NCBI GenBank assembly: GCA_903859415.1
Contig: CAIOMN010000072.1
Span: 1-64,000, forward strand
Direction: 5' to 3'
Length of the DNA stretch: 64,000 nucleotides
DNA from: an uncultured Methylococcaceae bacterium
GTDB lineage: Bacteria > Pseudomonadota > Gammaproteobacteria > Methylococcales > Methylomonadaceae
Positions within the stretch are counted from its first letter, which is position 1, and each line of letters opens with the position of its first letter. The position numbers were made by a program, and so were the translations under genes. A model generated the notes under the pieces. The model did not search any database and was not told the origin of the DNA. It was given only the letters and a program-made list of their open reading frames with translations. Shown in pieces: positions 56,901-64,000 of this stretch.

Positions 56901-58471
56901 GTAAATCCTTCACCCCACCAAGTATCGTTTTCGGCAATTGTATGGAATTGTGGAAGATAAAATGCAATCAACCTAACGGGAACCACTTTAGGCGGAAGCA
57001 CTTGGAGCAAGGGTACATATTCATTAACCGTTAAACTAGCGATAACCGGAGATAACTGCCGGACAGATTGATCATATATTTCGTCACTCGCCATATTCAT
57101 TGCATGCCAACTTCGATAAGCTAAGCTCCAGCGAAATAGGTGGGGGAAATTACTGAAAAGCTTATGTTTAAACAGTTGTTTATGACGTGTAGAAAACGGC
57201 AGTTTCAACCATATGTTTCTACTACCATTCGAAATAATTCTGCGTGTAGCCACAGAAGGTTTAGTAAAAATATTTCGTCTAAAAGCCCGTAGCGGTCTAG
57301 TTACCCTCCAGCTAGTTGATTTTAAAATTTGATTAAGCTCTGCCTCTATGCAAATATTAGCTCTGATTTGTTGATCGCGTTCAACCAAAGCCTGATTGAG
57401 ACTCTCAATCTGACCATCACATTCCACTAGAATTTCAGTCAAGCTTGCAATCTGTCCATCTCGCTCTACTTGGATTTCAGTCAAAACCGCAACCTGTCTA
57501 TCACGCTCTACTAGTTTTTCACTCAAGCCGGCAATCTGTCCTTCACGCTCTACTAGTTTTTCACTCAACCCCGCAATCTGTCCTTCACGCTCTACTAGTT
57601 TTTCACTCAAGCCGACAATCTGTCCATCACGCTCTACTAATTTTTCACTCAACCCCACAATCTGTCCATCACGCTCAGACACTGCAATATCATATCCTCT
57701 CACACGCTCCATAATTTTCAATAAATCTTCTTGCGACCATGCCTTACACCACTTTTTAAATAAATTTACACTTATTTGACTCGCATGCTTTTTATTAGGC
57801 CTAACTCCTTGGCCTGATTGCCCGCCAATTCTATAATAAGCACTAAAGTTAGGTACAAAAAGAAAGTCGCCATGAGCTATTGTTGCTTGTAGCCAAAAAT
57901 CCCAGTCCTCATATAAATCAAGTGACTCATCCATACGGCAACCACTATCTACAATTGCACTAGAGAACAATACAGCATGAATCGGAATATAATTTCCGGT
58001 TAATAACAGCATTCGATTAAATGGTTGGCAAAAATTATTCCCAATAAGCTGTTTTTTTTCATCAACACACACAACACAACTATAAGCAATTTCTTTATCT
58101 GGATTGGAACTTAAAGCATTCATGAGTAAAGATATATGCTCTGGATCTAACCAATCATCGTCATCTAAAAATGCAATGTATTCCCCATTAGCTCTGTCCA
58201 AACCAACATTAGCTGCTTTTGATCTGCCAAGAGAAGTCAAAAATTGCACTAAAATAATTGAAAGCTTAGTGTCGTTGAAAGACTCAACAATCTCACTAAC
58301 ATCCTCCCCTCCATCATTCACAACAATTACTTCAATTTTCGGGTACGTTTGTTGAACGACCGAATGTAAAGCTTCTGCTAATAATACAAGGCGATTTTTA
58401 GTCCGTATAATTAAACTAACCAAAGGTAGGATCTCACTATCCTCAACAGATAACACATTCTTTTCTTGCAT
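53981..58471 (-). CDS. Giant multidomain glycosyltransferase (GT2 - coiled coil - WbsX - GT4 - GT2)
   Basis: 1496 aa, far longer than single glycosyltransferases. Order: GT2 domain (about 15-235; SLIIRTKNRLVLLAEALHSV, metal-binding FLDDDDWLDPEH); coiled coil of 14-residue repeats (about 260-365); a helical linker (STSWRVTRPLRAFRR); WbsX/GH99-like domain (about 495-830; FYLPQFHTIAENDTWWGEGF, NAWNEWAEGAHLEP); GT4 domain (about 850-1200; VGYVDHRKGADLF, EDPFPNVVLESFDAAVPVVA); final GT2 domain (about 1220-1440; VSVVVPNYNYEQYIEERLAS). It could build several linkages of a repeat unit. No frameshift is seen across 4.5 kb. Confidence 0.85.
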   Translation of the reverse strand: MQEKNVLSVEDSEILPLVSLIIRTKNRLVLLAEALHSVVQQTYPKIEVIVVNDGGEDVSEIVESFNDTKLSIILVQFLTSLGRSKAANVGLDRANGEYIAFLDDDDWLDPEHISLLMNALSSNPDKEIAYSCVVCVDEKKQLIGNNFCQPFNRMLLLTGNYIPIHAVLFSSAIVDSGCRMDESLDLYEDWDFWLQATIAHGDFLFVPNFSAYYRIGGQSGQGVRPNKKHASQISVNLFKKWCKAWSQEDLLKIMERVRGYDIAVSERDGQIVGLSEKLVERDGQIVGLSEKLVEREGQIAGLSEKLVEREGQIAGLSEKLVERDRQVAVLTEIQVERDGQIASLTEILVECDGQIESLNQALVERDQQIRANICIEAELNQILKSTSWRVTRPLRAFRRNIFTKPSVATRRIISNGSRNIWLKLPFSTRHKQLFKHKLFSNFPHLFRWSLAYRSWHAMNMASDEIYDQSVRQLSPVIASLTVNEYVPLLQVLPPKVVPVRLIAFYLPQFHTIAENDTWWGEGFTEWTNVKPAQPQFEEHYQPRVPGELGYYNLLDIKVQHRQIELAKLHGVGGFCFYTYWFGGKLLLEKPIENYLNNHNLDLPFCLCWANENWSRRWDGLEHEILIAQEHSPEDDLAFINHVSLYMRDERYIRIDGKPLLLVYRPSLLPSAKKTAKRWRVWCQQNGIGEIYLAYTQSFEAVDPGHYGFDAAIEFPPNNSLPPNITHSVKPLSDSFGCIVYDWQIFVERSRHYQKPTYKIFRSVCPSWDNTARRKNKGTVFLNSTPQAYQEWLTNAIDDTCNRINHPDERLVFVNAWNEWAEGAHLEPDELNGYAYLEATRKALLSRAQENISKRIIVVSHDAHPHGAQFLALGMVRSLKQDLHFEVEVILLGTGRLASDFASLAPVHDLTDRDADSLIVENLVNNLVKRGFTRAIVNTTVSGSVIPAFHKAGIESICLVHELPGVIKDNHLESQANKIAYYAKTVVFPAQVVADGFAQFARVDKDRQVIRPQGLYRRNKWRFERQVAKAKLRADLGLNTDTKIVLTVGYVDHRKGADLFVECALTLLAKRSDVDFVWVGHWEQTMQKEIETTLNNSPYKNRIHFVGYNPETALFHAASDVYALTSREDPFPNVVLESFDAAVPVVAFAGTGGAANLVQKVGGLVAPSQDLGKFAEAICQLLDNPQLTRELGEAAQSYVDEHFAFRAYLFDLCALLGFVLPKVSVVVPNYNYEQYIEERLASVIHQSIPIYELIILDDASTDTSIHKISEWLAVTQSEARVVTNQLNSGNVFAQWQKGISLATGDYLWIAEADDLSDSDFLDVVLPPLISGDAVLSYCESQQMNSRGIIQTQNYHEYLADVCHKKWKNAYLNSGVDEIKSSLAILNTIPNVSAVVFNRMVISDVFDNHIDEIARYKKAGDYVVYIHALLSGNIAFTPRNANLHRRHEVSVIGNSSFESLLKEIIEVQEMIASKFEISDEVLQKIDAYRLKLTHLMGL
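57373..57690 (-). repeat. 42-bp tandem repeats encoding the coiled coil
   Basis: About seven units, each encoding a 14-residue two-heptad repeat such as ERDGQIVGLSEKLV. The three central copies are nearly identical in DNA, while the outer copies are diverged (ERDRQVAVLTEIQV, ECDGQIESLNQALV). The pattern suggests recent expansion from the middle and variable length between strains. Confidence 0.85.
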
Positions 58472-58517
58472 ATTTATGATTTCAAAGGTCTAAAAGCTAA
58501 TTCTATTTAACGAACTT

Positions 58518-58583
58518 ATAATACTTTGTACAAAGACATTATGAAACGACCATGGCCAAGGCAAATAAAGGCGAATTACCCAT
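58518..58583 (-). pseudogene. Decayed fragment of a GT2 gene
   Basis: 58518-58583 resembles 59159-59222 inside the neighbouring GT2 gene, including an exact shared AAGGCAAATAAAGGCGAAT. In translation the fragment keeps SPLFAL and then hits a stop. It lies in the 236-bp gap between the giant glycosyltransferase and the GT2 gene. The rest of the gap has no feature I can name. Confidence 0.65.
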
Positions 58584-58707
58584 CTGATCTGATTGATTTT
58601 AACAGAAAATTAGTGGAGGATGCAGCCGTTAAGAATTAGGCATTTTTTCAAAAAGGTAATGTTTTTTTGTTGACAGGTAATATGCAAAAGTGAAACAACT
58701 CCATTTC

Positions 58708-59637
58708 CTAAACCTTATTTATCAATGTCGCTATCCAAAGACTTATGGTGCCTTGCCATGTTTGGCGATAAAGTCCGCAAACCTCTAAGAGACGAACCCT
58801 ATCCTTAAACTTGGCCCCTCGGAAAGCACCAAACAGCCTCAGAATATCCCTACTATCCTTAGTTAATAAATGCTTAACAGAACAAAGCGCCTCATAATTA
58901 ATGGTATTCCACTGCTTAAACCCCCCATTAATGGCAAAAATAAAGCGATCGTATCTTGCACCAATCGACAAATTAGCCCCCACCAAACCATTAGCATGTT
59001 GCCGATATAAAATTGAGGGCTCAGGATCATAAAACACCACACCACCAGCACCTTTAATTAATTGATATAACCACCAATCATGAGACACCACTTTTAACAA
59101 ACCAGCTTGCTCTATAAGCTCCTTTGCTGCTTGATTAAAAACCATTGTATTTCCACCTGCAATACTCTGTACCAAAGCATTACGAAAAGACCTCGGCAAG
59201 GCAAATAAAGGCGAATAGCCCAAACTGTTTAATTGCTCATCTACATTTTGGGTACGACCACAATAGACTCTTGGTAAAGATGGCTCAGAAACTGACTCAA
59301 AATAAGCGAGCGCTCTGGCTAATTTATCAGCCATCCACACATCATCTTGATCAGAAAATGCGTAATAATCCGCTTTAATAATCGGATCACAAGCCATGGA
59401 TAAAAAATTTAAACAAAACCCTTGTTTTGGCCCTTGCCTTATTAATAATCGATCATTGCCCCACTGTTGTTGAAACTGTTTAGCAATCAACAAGGTATCA
59501 TCACTAGACCCATCATCACTTAACAGCACTCGCCAATTTCTGTGAGCTTGCTGTTCTATAGATTGAAGTTGCTCAGCTAAGAATTGTTGTCCATTGTAAG
59601 TGGACATAAATATAGCAACTGATGAGTTAGCATTCAT
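58708..59637 (-). CDS. GT2-family glycosyltransferase (rhamnosyltransferase-like)
   Basis: 309 aa. N-terminal AIFMSTYNGQQFLAEQLQSI and RVLLSDDGSSDDTLLIAKQF bind the nucleotide sugar; FSDQDDVWMADKLARAL holds the metal-binding acidic motif and is typical of RfbN/WbbL-like rhamnosyl and related transferases. VSHDWWLYQLIKGAGGVVFY is the acceptor-side motif. Full length, with no membrane helices. It adds one sugar in the glycan made by this cluster. Confidence 0.85.
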   Translation of the reverse strand: MNANSSVAIFMSTYNGQQFLAEQLQSIEQQAHRNWRVLLSDDGSSDDTLLIAKQFQQQWGNDRLLIRQGPKQGFCLNFLSMACDPIIKADYYAFSDQDDVWMADKLARALAYFESVSEPSLPRVYCGRTQNVDEQLNSLGYSPLFALPRSFRNALVQSIAGGNTMVFNQAAKELIEQAGLLKVVSHDWWLYQLIKGAGGVVFYDPEPSILYRQHANGLVGANLSIGARYDRFIFAINGGFKQWNTINYEALCSVKHLLTKDSRDILRLFGAFRGAKFKDRVRLLEVCGLYRQTWQGTISLWIATLINKV

Positions 59638-59659
59638 AATTAACTTTCCCTCATTCTAA

Positions 59660-61210
59660 TTAACGCACCAGCAAATCAGCTCCAAACCAACCTACCAAAA
59701 CATGTCTATAATGTTCGGATTTCTCTGTTTGTAAATGTTCAAGGGGGTTAAAATCGTCTGTGAGCACAAAACCTTGGGCTTTATTTACATTGTACGATCT
59801 AGCTTTTAGCCACTCAATTTGGTCAACTAAAAGGCCTTTTGATGAAATATTAATTGGCTGCTCTGATGCCAAAAAAATGAAATCGTTATAATCGTCACCA
59901 GGTTCAGCCATAAAAGCCGATTGGTTCGGAAATACTTGTTCAATAGTTTTTGAAACCGAGGACAGCGCCGCGCTTTTGTCAGTACCGAAACCGACAAAGT
60001 TTAACGCAAGAATACCATTTCTTGATAATAGCTTACGAAGCTGAGTCAACGTTTCGACAGTTAATAGATGGGTTGGCTCTGATCCACCCGTAAAACAATC
60101 ATGGATAATTAAATCATAAGGTCCTTTTAAATGACCTATTTCATAACGGGCATCACCAACTATAGCTTGCCCCGTGGGTTTGTAGCCAAAATGCTTTACT
60201 GCAGCATCAGCAACAGCAGGATCAATCTCTAGCGTATCTGTAACCATCCCATATTGATCTTCTAAGGTCTTTGCCATATGACCTGCACCTAAACCGACTA
60301 TTAAAGCACGAGACATTTTTGGAGCCAGAGCTGGTATTAATCCTACAATTTTCTGATAGCTCAATAGACTTTTACCTTCAGACATACTAGCGGCGCCAAT
60401 CATTGAGGCATCTGCAGTCAGAAAACGTAAATCTCTGGCAGGCTCTTCTATCACTCTAACCCAACCATATAGACTTTCACGTTCAGATAATATTTGAAAA
60501 TGACCACCACCTTTATAGATATGTCCTGCGTCGACTACTTTAGGTAGTAAACACAATCCAACTATTGCCAGTAGAGCGCAGGGTAAAATTGCGGATGTAA
60601 CACCTAAACGATTCTGCTCATAGAAGGCCACTGCAATTGCTAATACAATCAGAATCACACCCAACCCGACGAGAATTTCACGGGAACCGATCAAAGGAAA
60701 CAAGAAAAACCCCAAAACTAGGGTACCCACGACACTCCCCAAAGTACTGACCGCATAGACTGATCCAGCAATAGACCCAATCCCTTCCAAACGCGAAATA
60801 GATAACTTAATTACAAATGGTCCCACCATACCCAGCATAGTAAGGCTAGGAAAAAATAACACCAATGCACTGACAAAAGCGCCTGCACGTAACCCCAGAG
60901 GGTCCGTAGCTAATAATACAAATCGTGTAGCCCAAGGAATTAACAATGTAAAAATCGCAGCCACTACGATAATAAGTGAAAGCCCTGTGCGTTTTGCTCT
61001 GTCAGACCACAGTCCTCCCACATAGTAACCCACCGCAAGCGCAATCATGGTTACCGATATTAATGACGACCAAACATAAAGACTGGCTCCATAAAACGGT
61101 GCAATCAAACGAGTGCCTAAAAGCTCTATGACCATTACCGATGCACCTGTCAAAAAAACAGTCAGATAAAGCCCCACTCTACCGAAGCTATTCAGTATAT
61201 TATTTGTCAT
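59660..61210 (-). CDS. Membrane-fused spermidine synthase-like protein
   Basis: 516 aa. The first 215 residues hold about seven membrane helices (VYLTVFLTGASVMVIELLGT-like start). Residues 225-500 are a spermidine-synthase fold, with LIVGLGAGHMAKTLEDQYG (about 297) binding decarboxylated SAM or SAM, TLEIDPAVADAA and LIIHDCFTGG corresponding to the catalytic Asp strand. Such MFS-like/SpeE fusions are widespread but the true aminopropyl activity is uncertain. It lies 83 nt downstream of apbE on the same strand. Confidence 0.8.
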   Translation of the reverse strand: MTNNILNSFGRVGLYLTVFLTGASVMVIELLGTRLIAPFYGASLYVWSSLISVTMIALAVGYYVGGLWSDRAKRTGLSLIIVVAAIFTLLIPWATRFVLLATDPLGLRAGAFVSALVLFFPSLTMLGMVGPFVIKLSISRLEGIGSIAGSVYAVSTLGSVVGTLVLGFFLFPLIGSREILVGLGVILIVLAIAVAFYEQNRLGVTSAILPCALLAIVGLCLLPKVVDAGHIYKGGGHFQILSERESLYGWVRVIEEPARDLRFLTADASMIGAASMSEGKSLLSYQKIVGLIPALAPKMSRALIVGLGAGHMAKTLEDQYGMVTDTLEIDPAVADAAVKHFGYKPTGQAIVGDARYEIGHLKGPYDLIIHDCFTGGSEPTHLLTVETLTQLRKLLSRNGILALNFVGFGTDKSAALSSVSKTIEQVFPNQSAFMAEPGDDYNDFIFLASEQPINISSKGLLVDQIEWLKARSYNVNKAQGFVLTDDFNPLEHLQTEKSEHYRHVLVGWFGADLLVR

Positions 61211-61293
61211 GCTATCTCTATAATGTTGTAATCTTAAATAAATGCATTGTCTTTGTGGCTGAGGACATCCTGACTTAATAAGCTAAACTGAAC

Positions 61294-62217
61294 CTACTTC
61301 GTTTCAGGAAACAATGTGCCACCCATATCATTTTTCACGCTAACCCACAGATGTGGTAATCCCAGATTTTCCAACCAACTGGGACCTTGTTCTTCCTTAA
61401 GCATGGCAATAGTTGACGCACTCCCAGCAACGACACAAAAATCACCAACCACACTAACAGCCGCTAAGTACCTAACTGGCCAACCCGTTTTAGGATTAAG
61501 CACGTGACCATATTTCACACCATCCACTTCGACACAGCGTTCGTAATCACCACTACTGGCCAACGCGCCTTCCCGCAATAAAATGGTTTGTATTACATCA
61601 TTTTTTTGACGGGGGTGACGTATACCGATACGCCATGCACTGCCATCAGCCCTAGGGCCAATCACTTTTATATCGCCACCCAGGTTAACCACCCCCTGTC
61701 GAATTCCAGCCTCCCAACATAATGCCGCAACTCGATCAACTGCATATTCTTTGACCACACCACCAAAATCAATTTCCATTCCTGGTATCGTAAATTCAAG
61801 TACAGGCGAATTCCATCGAAGTTTGTGCCACCCTACTCTATCTAGCAAGCTTTGAATCAACATTGAATCTGGTAGACTACCAAGATCAAACCGCCAGGCT
61901 CGTCTAAGAATACCAGAGGTAATGTCAAACAAACCATCACTTTGTTCATAACAAATGGAAGCATAATTTAATAATCCAGCAGTTTCAGGGTCGACTGTAA
62001 TTGCACCACCTACTGAGGCTACACGATTAATTGTGGAAAGAAAACTGTCATCCCGATACCTTGAATAGAGTGCCTCAAGCCTGTGTACATCAGCAATAAC
62101 CAAGTCAGCAATCCGTTTTCCTTCAGCCGATGTCCTAGCAAAAAGCTGTATGTCACAAGGTGATCCCATTGCTTGGAAGCCATAATGAAAAAAACCTAAC
62201 TGTTTTGATTTCATCAT
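61294..62217 (-). CDS. apbE: FAD:protein FMN transferase ApbE
   Basis: 307 aa. FQAMGSPCDIQLFA at the N-terminus, IDFGGVVKEYAVDRVAALCW, VNLGGDIKVIGP and GHVLNPKTGWPV are the conserved ApbE flavin- and magnesium-binding segments. It attaches FMN to a Thr or Ser of target proteins outside the cytoplasm. No classic signal peptide or lipobox is visible, unlike many ApbE proteins. It follows the DUF3570 gene by 45 nt, a pairing often seen in proteobacteria. Confidence 0.92.
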   Translation of the reverse strand: MMKSKQLGFFHYGFQAMGSPCDIQLFARTSAEGKRIADLVIADVHRLEALYSRYRDDSFLSTINRVASVGGAITVDPETAGLLNYASICYEQSDGLFDITSGILRRAWRFDLGSLPDSMLIQSLLDRVGWHKLRWNSPVLEFTIPGMEIDFGGVVKEYAVDRVAALCWEAGIRQGVVNLGGDIKVIGPRADGSAWRIGIRHPRQKNDVIQTILLREGALASSGDYERCVEVDGVKYGHVLNPKTGWPVRYLAAVSVVGDFCVVAGSASTIAMLKEEQGPSWLENLGLPHLWVSVKNDMGGTLFPETK

Positions 62218-62262
62218 GACAGACTTAATAACTTATTTAAAACGTCAGCCTCATTCATTTGA

Positions 62263-64000
62263 TTAAAAAACATAACTCCATGTAGCGGCTAATGCACCAC
62301 TTCGAGGAAGCTGAAAACCATTAACATCAGTATGCACTGGTTGTAGCCATTCAAAACTTAGATTATTACCCTGCAATGTTCCCGTTGATACAAAAGCATT
62401 AACTCCAAAACCAACATCCCAATAACGACCACCGTAATTAGATGTGTAATCAATTGGACCCAAAGGATTATAAGTGCCATTAAATGCACCTGAAATAGCT
62501 CCCTGAACAGTATAAACACCTCTTATTGATGTCGATAGCCATTCTAATAAACCGTAACTACCCCATGCAGTAGACTGGAATATATCCCCTAAGGCATAAC
62601 CTGACGCATTGCTGTTCTGCAAACGCTTTGTGCCACTCAGTTGGGCGCCCCAAGAATATCTATTCATGTTACCTGAATAAGTAAGACTAGGTTTAAAGTC
62701 CCAAGTACCACTTCCTAATTGCATTCCATAATGCTGAAACCCAACATCTATACCATGCGTATCCCTAAACTTAATATCAACAGAGCCAGTTGGAGCACTC
62801 ATTCCTAATGTAGCGTGAATATGATGCCCAGATTCCTCAAACAATTTAAACATTGCATACATCCCTGTATCACCCACTCCTCCCGTTGTATGTTCATGCA
62901 GCGTATGATGATCAATCAACATTTGGTCATTAAAGGTGGGTGTAGGCGCGCCGGTTAATGCTCGTGAGGACATATTCATATCGACGAATTGAGGCATCAG
63001 CATCAACGTTAGCCAGTCAGTAGGAGCATACATAAGATCTAGCATGATCATATTCATGTTCATACTCCTCACTGTGTCGTAACACTTGCTGTTGCCGCCA
63101 CAAGCATTATTAACTAGCGTTAAATCACTTACATTTGTACTACCCTGTAGTATATTACCACTTTGAGTATCGCGCATATAACGCACCCCGACCATAAAAT
63201 CATTGGGTTTCTCTAACATATGAGAAAACATAACACCGGCAGGTGCATGTGCACCATGATTCCCATGATTACTATGGTTTGCGCTCATAGAATGTGCAGA
63301 GTGATCTTCTTCAACATCGTCACTACTCATCATACTCATTGAATTATGCCGTCTCACCGCAGTAGAAAAACTGGATAAATCGACATTCAAAACACCGTTG
63401 ACCAGATAGGAGTTGTAATCTGCATAAGCACCTTCTCCACCGCCACCTAACTTCAGGGAACCTGCATGAGTATAATATTCGGCACTTGCCTCAAGACGAA
63501 TGCCGGCCACTAATTGCTTGCTCAGAGTAATACCACCACTAAGTGCACCATAGCCAGAAAGGCGTGGATCACTGGAATAATAGGTAGGAAGCTTACTCGC
63601 ATCGAATTGCTTCCCAATTATCTGTCCGTTCGCCCCATAAATAAAGGTAGGTGATTGAATAGTAACAAGATAAGGCGTATAGAAATTTGCTGCAGATTGG
63701 GAATAATAGCGTATTTTTGGTGTAATAGCCCACCCACTCCCGATTGGTTGTACCCAATCGCTCTGGAAAGTATGCGCATTTACACCCCAATCATCGTGAG
63801 AAAAACTATAATCAAAATGAACAGCAGCATCCAGACCTTTAATATGTTGCACATAACGTAAATTCTCAATCCATTGGTTACGCTCGCTAGGCCGCTCTTC
63901 AAGCAGACCGACCGTTTGCCCTGTTAAAACATTACCTGTCTGCCCGGGAGCTATGTAAGCCAGTTCCACCGCTTTATAAGGATTTGCCATATAGCCTGTA
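62263..64000 (-). CDS. DUF3570 outer-membrane protein, 5' end outside the window
   Basis: At least 578 aa, open to the window edge. Although an ATG occurs at 63990, the frame continues upstream without a stop (TGY before MANPYKAV), and the signal peptide must lie beyond, so the true start is outside. Sequence marks are GYMANPYKAV, a barrel with repeated aromatic strands, a His/Met-rich insertion (NHSNHGNHGAHAPAGVMFSH, about 240-265) and the terminal WSYVF. DUF3570 proteins are predicted outer-membrane barrels linked to ApbE. The His/Met-rich segment could bind copper or other metals. Confidence 0.82.
   Translation of the reverse strand, partial: TGYMANPYKAVELAYIAPGQTGNVLTGQTVGLLEERPSERNQWIENLRYVQHIKGLDAAVHFDYSFSHDDWGVNAHTFQSDWVQPIGSGWAITPKIRYYSQSAANFYTPYLVTIQSPTFIYGANGQIIGKQFDASKLPTYYSSDPRLSGYGALSGGITLSKQLVAGIRLEASAEYYTHAGSLKLGGGGEGAYADYNSYLVNGVLNVDLSSFSTAVRRHNSMSMMSSDDVEEDHSAHSMSANHSNHGNHGAHAPAGVMFSHMLEKPNDFMVGVRYMRDTQSGNILQGSTNVSDLTLVNNACGGNSKCYDTVRSMNMNMIMLDLMYAPTDWLTLMLMPQFVDMNMSSRALTGAPTPTFNDQMLIDHHTLHEHTTGGVGDTGMYAMFKLFEESGHHIHATLGMSAPTGSVDIKFRDTHGIDVGFQHYGMQLGSGTWDFKPSLTYSGNMNRYSWGAQLSGTKRLQNSNASGYALGDIFQSTAWGSYGLLEWLSTSIRGVYTVQGAISGAFNGTYNPLGPIDYTSNYGGRYWDVGFGVNAFVSTGTLQGNNLSFEWLQPVHTDVNGFQLPRSGALAATWSYVF

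Noticed and set aside
57445..57714. Antisense open frame in the coiled-coil repeat
   Set aside because: A shadow of the 42-bp repeats of the glycosyltransferase gene.
58541..58639. Plus-strand 32-codon frame in the gap before the GT2 gene
   Set aside because: It overlaps the antisense GT2 relic and has no recognisable family or ribosome binding site.

Overview
The window looks like chromosomal DNA of a free-living gammaproteobacterium of moderate-to-low GC. The core genes (hemJ, modE, ratA, ubiX, thiO, type 2 pyrD, an O-antigen-type Wzm/Wzt pair, a four-gene YbhGFSR-type ABC exporter) are of gammaproteobacterial type. The combination of a DUF3570 outer-membrane protein with ApbE, RTX proteins and a His-rich coiled-coil porin recalls Methylococcales methanotrophs. 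No methane or methanol oxidation gene lies here, so that placement is only a guess.

Layout: 1-3.5 kb holds a partial phosphoserine phosphatase, a TlpA-type thioredoxin with hemJ, divergent modE and a di-Mop molbindin, and ratA. At 3.5-6.3 kb a three-gene minus-strand group encodes a UbiE-like methyltransferase, a Met/His-rich FixH-like membrane protein and a polyferredoxin. At 6.5-12.9 kb a plus-strand operon encodes a complete tripartite ABC-2 exporter with its own outer-membrane factor. At 13-18.8 kb lie a TonB receptor, a glycine-zipper lipoprotein, a DUF815 ATPase with a small membrane partner, and an M1-type peptidase.

19.0-30.3 kb is a defence island: mazEF, then a minus-strand type I restriction-modification locus in the order half-HsdS, HsdM, HsdS, three-gene cassette, a gap with two tandem small RNA genes, HsdR, M48/YgjP-like metallopeptidase. 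A second, deleted mazEF relic lies at its far end, so mazEF sequences bracket the island. The cassette encodes an unrecognised 344-aa protein, a 124-aa protein and an alpha/beta hydrolase. It is the best candidate for an undescribed defence module. The two tandem RNAs, each with its own promoter, covarying hairpin and U-run, are the best candidate for an undescribed RNA.

30.3-35.3 kb is a visibly more GC-rich metal/transport block: a DMT permease with a His-rich tail, an AI-2E-type permease, and a P1B-ATPase fused to a VIT1/CCC1 iron-transporter domain. 35.4-37.3 kb has two small secreted or surface-type proteins and an array of 21-bp repeats. ubiX follows, then a 1154-aa RTX metalloprotease, a porin, thiO and pyrD.

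45.5-59.6 kb is a surface-polysaccharide cluster: Wzm/Wzt export, two acyltransferases, two multispanning GT-C-like proteins, an epimerase, a 1496-aa multidomain glycosyltransferase and a GT2 enzyme next to a decayed GT2 fragment. The window ends with a membrane-fused spermidine-synthase-like protein, ApbE and a partial DUF3570 protein. I saw no tRNA, rRNA, CRISPR array or intact insertion sequence.
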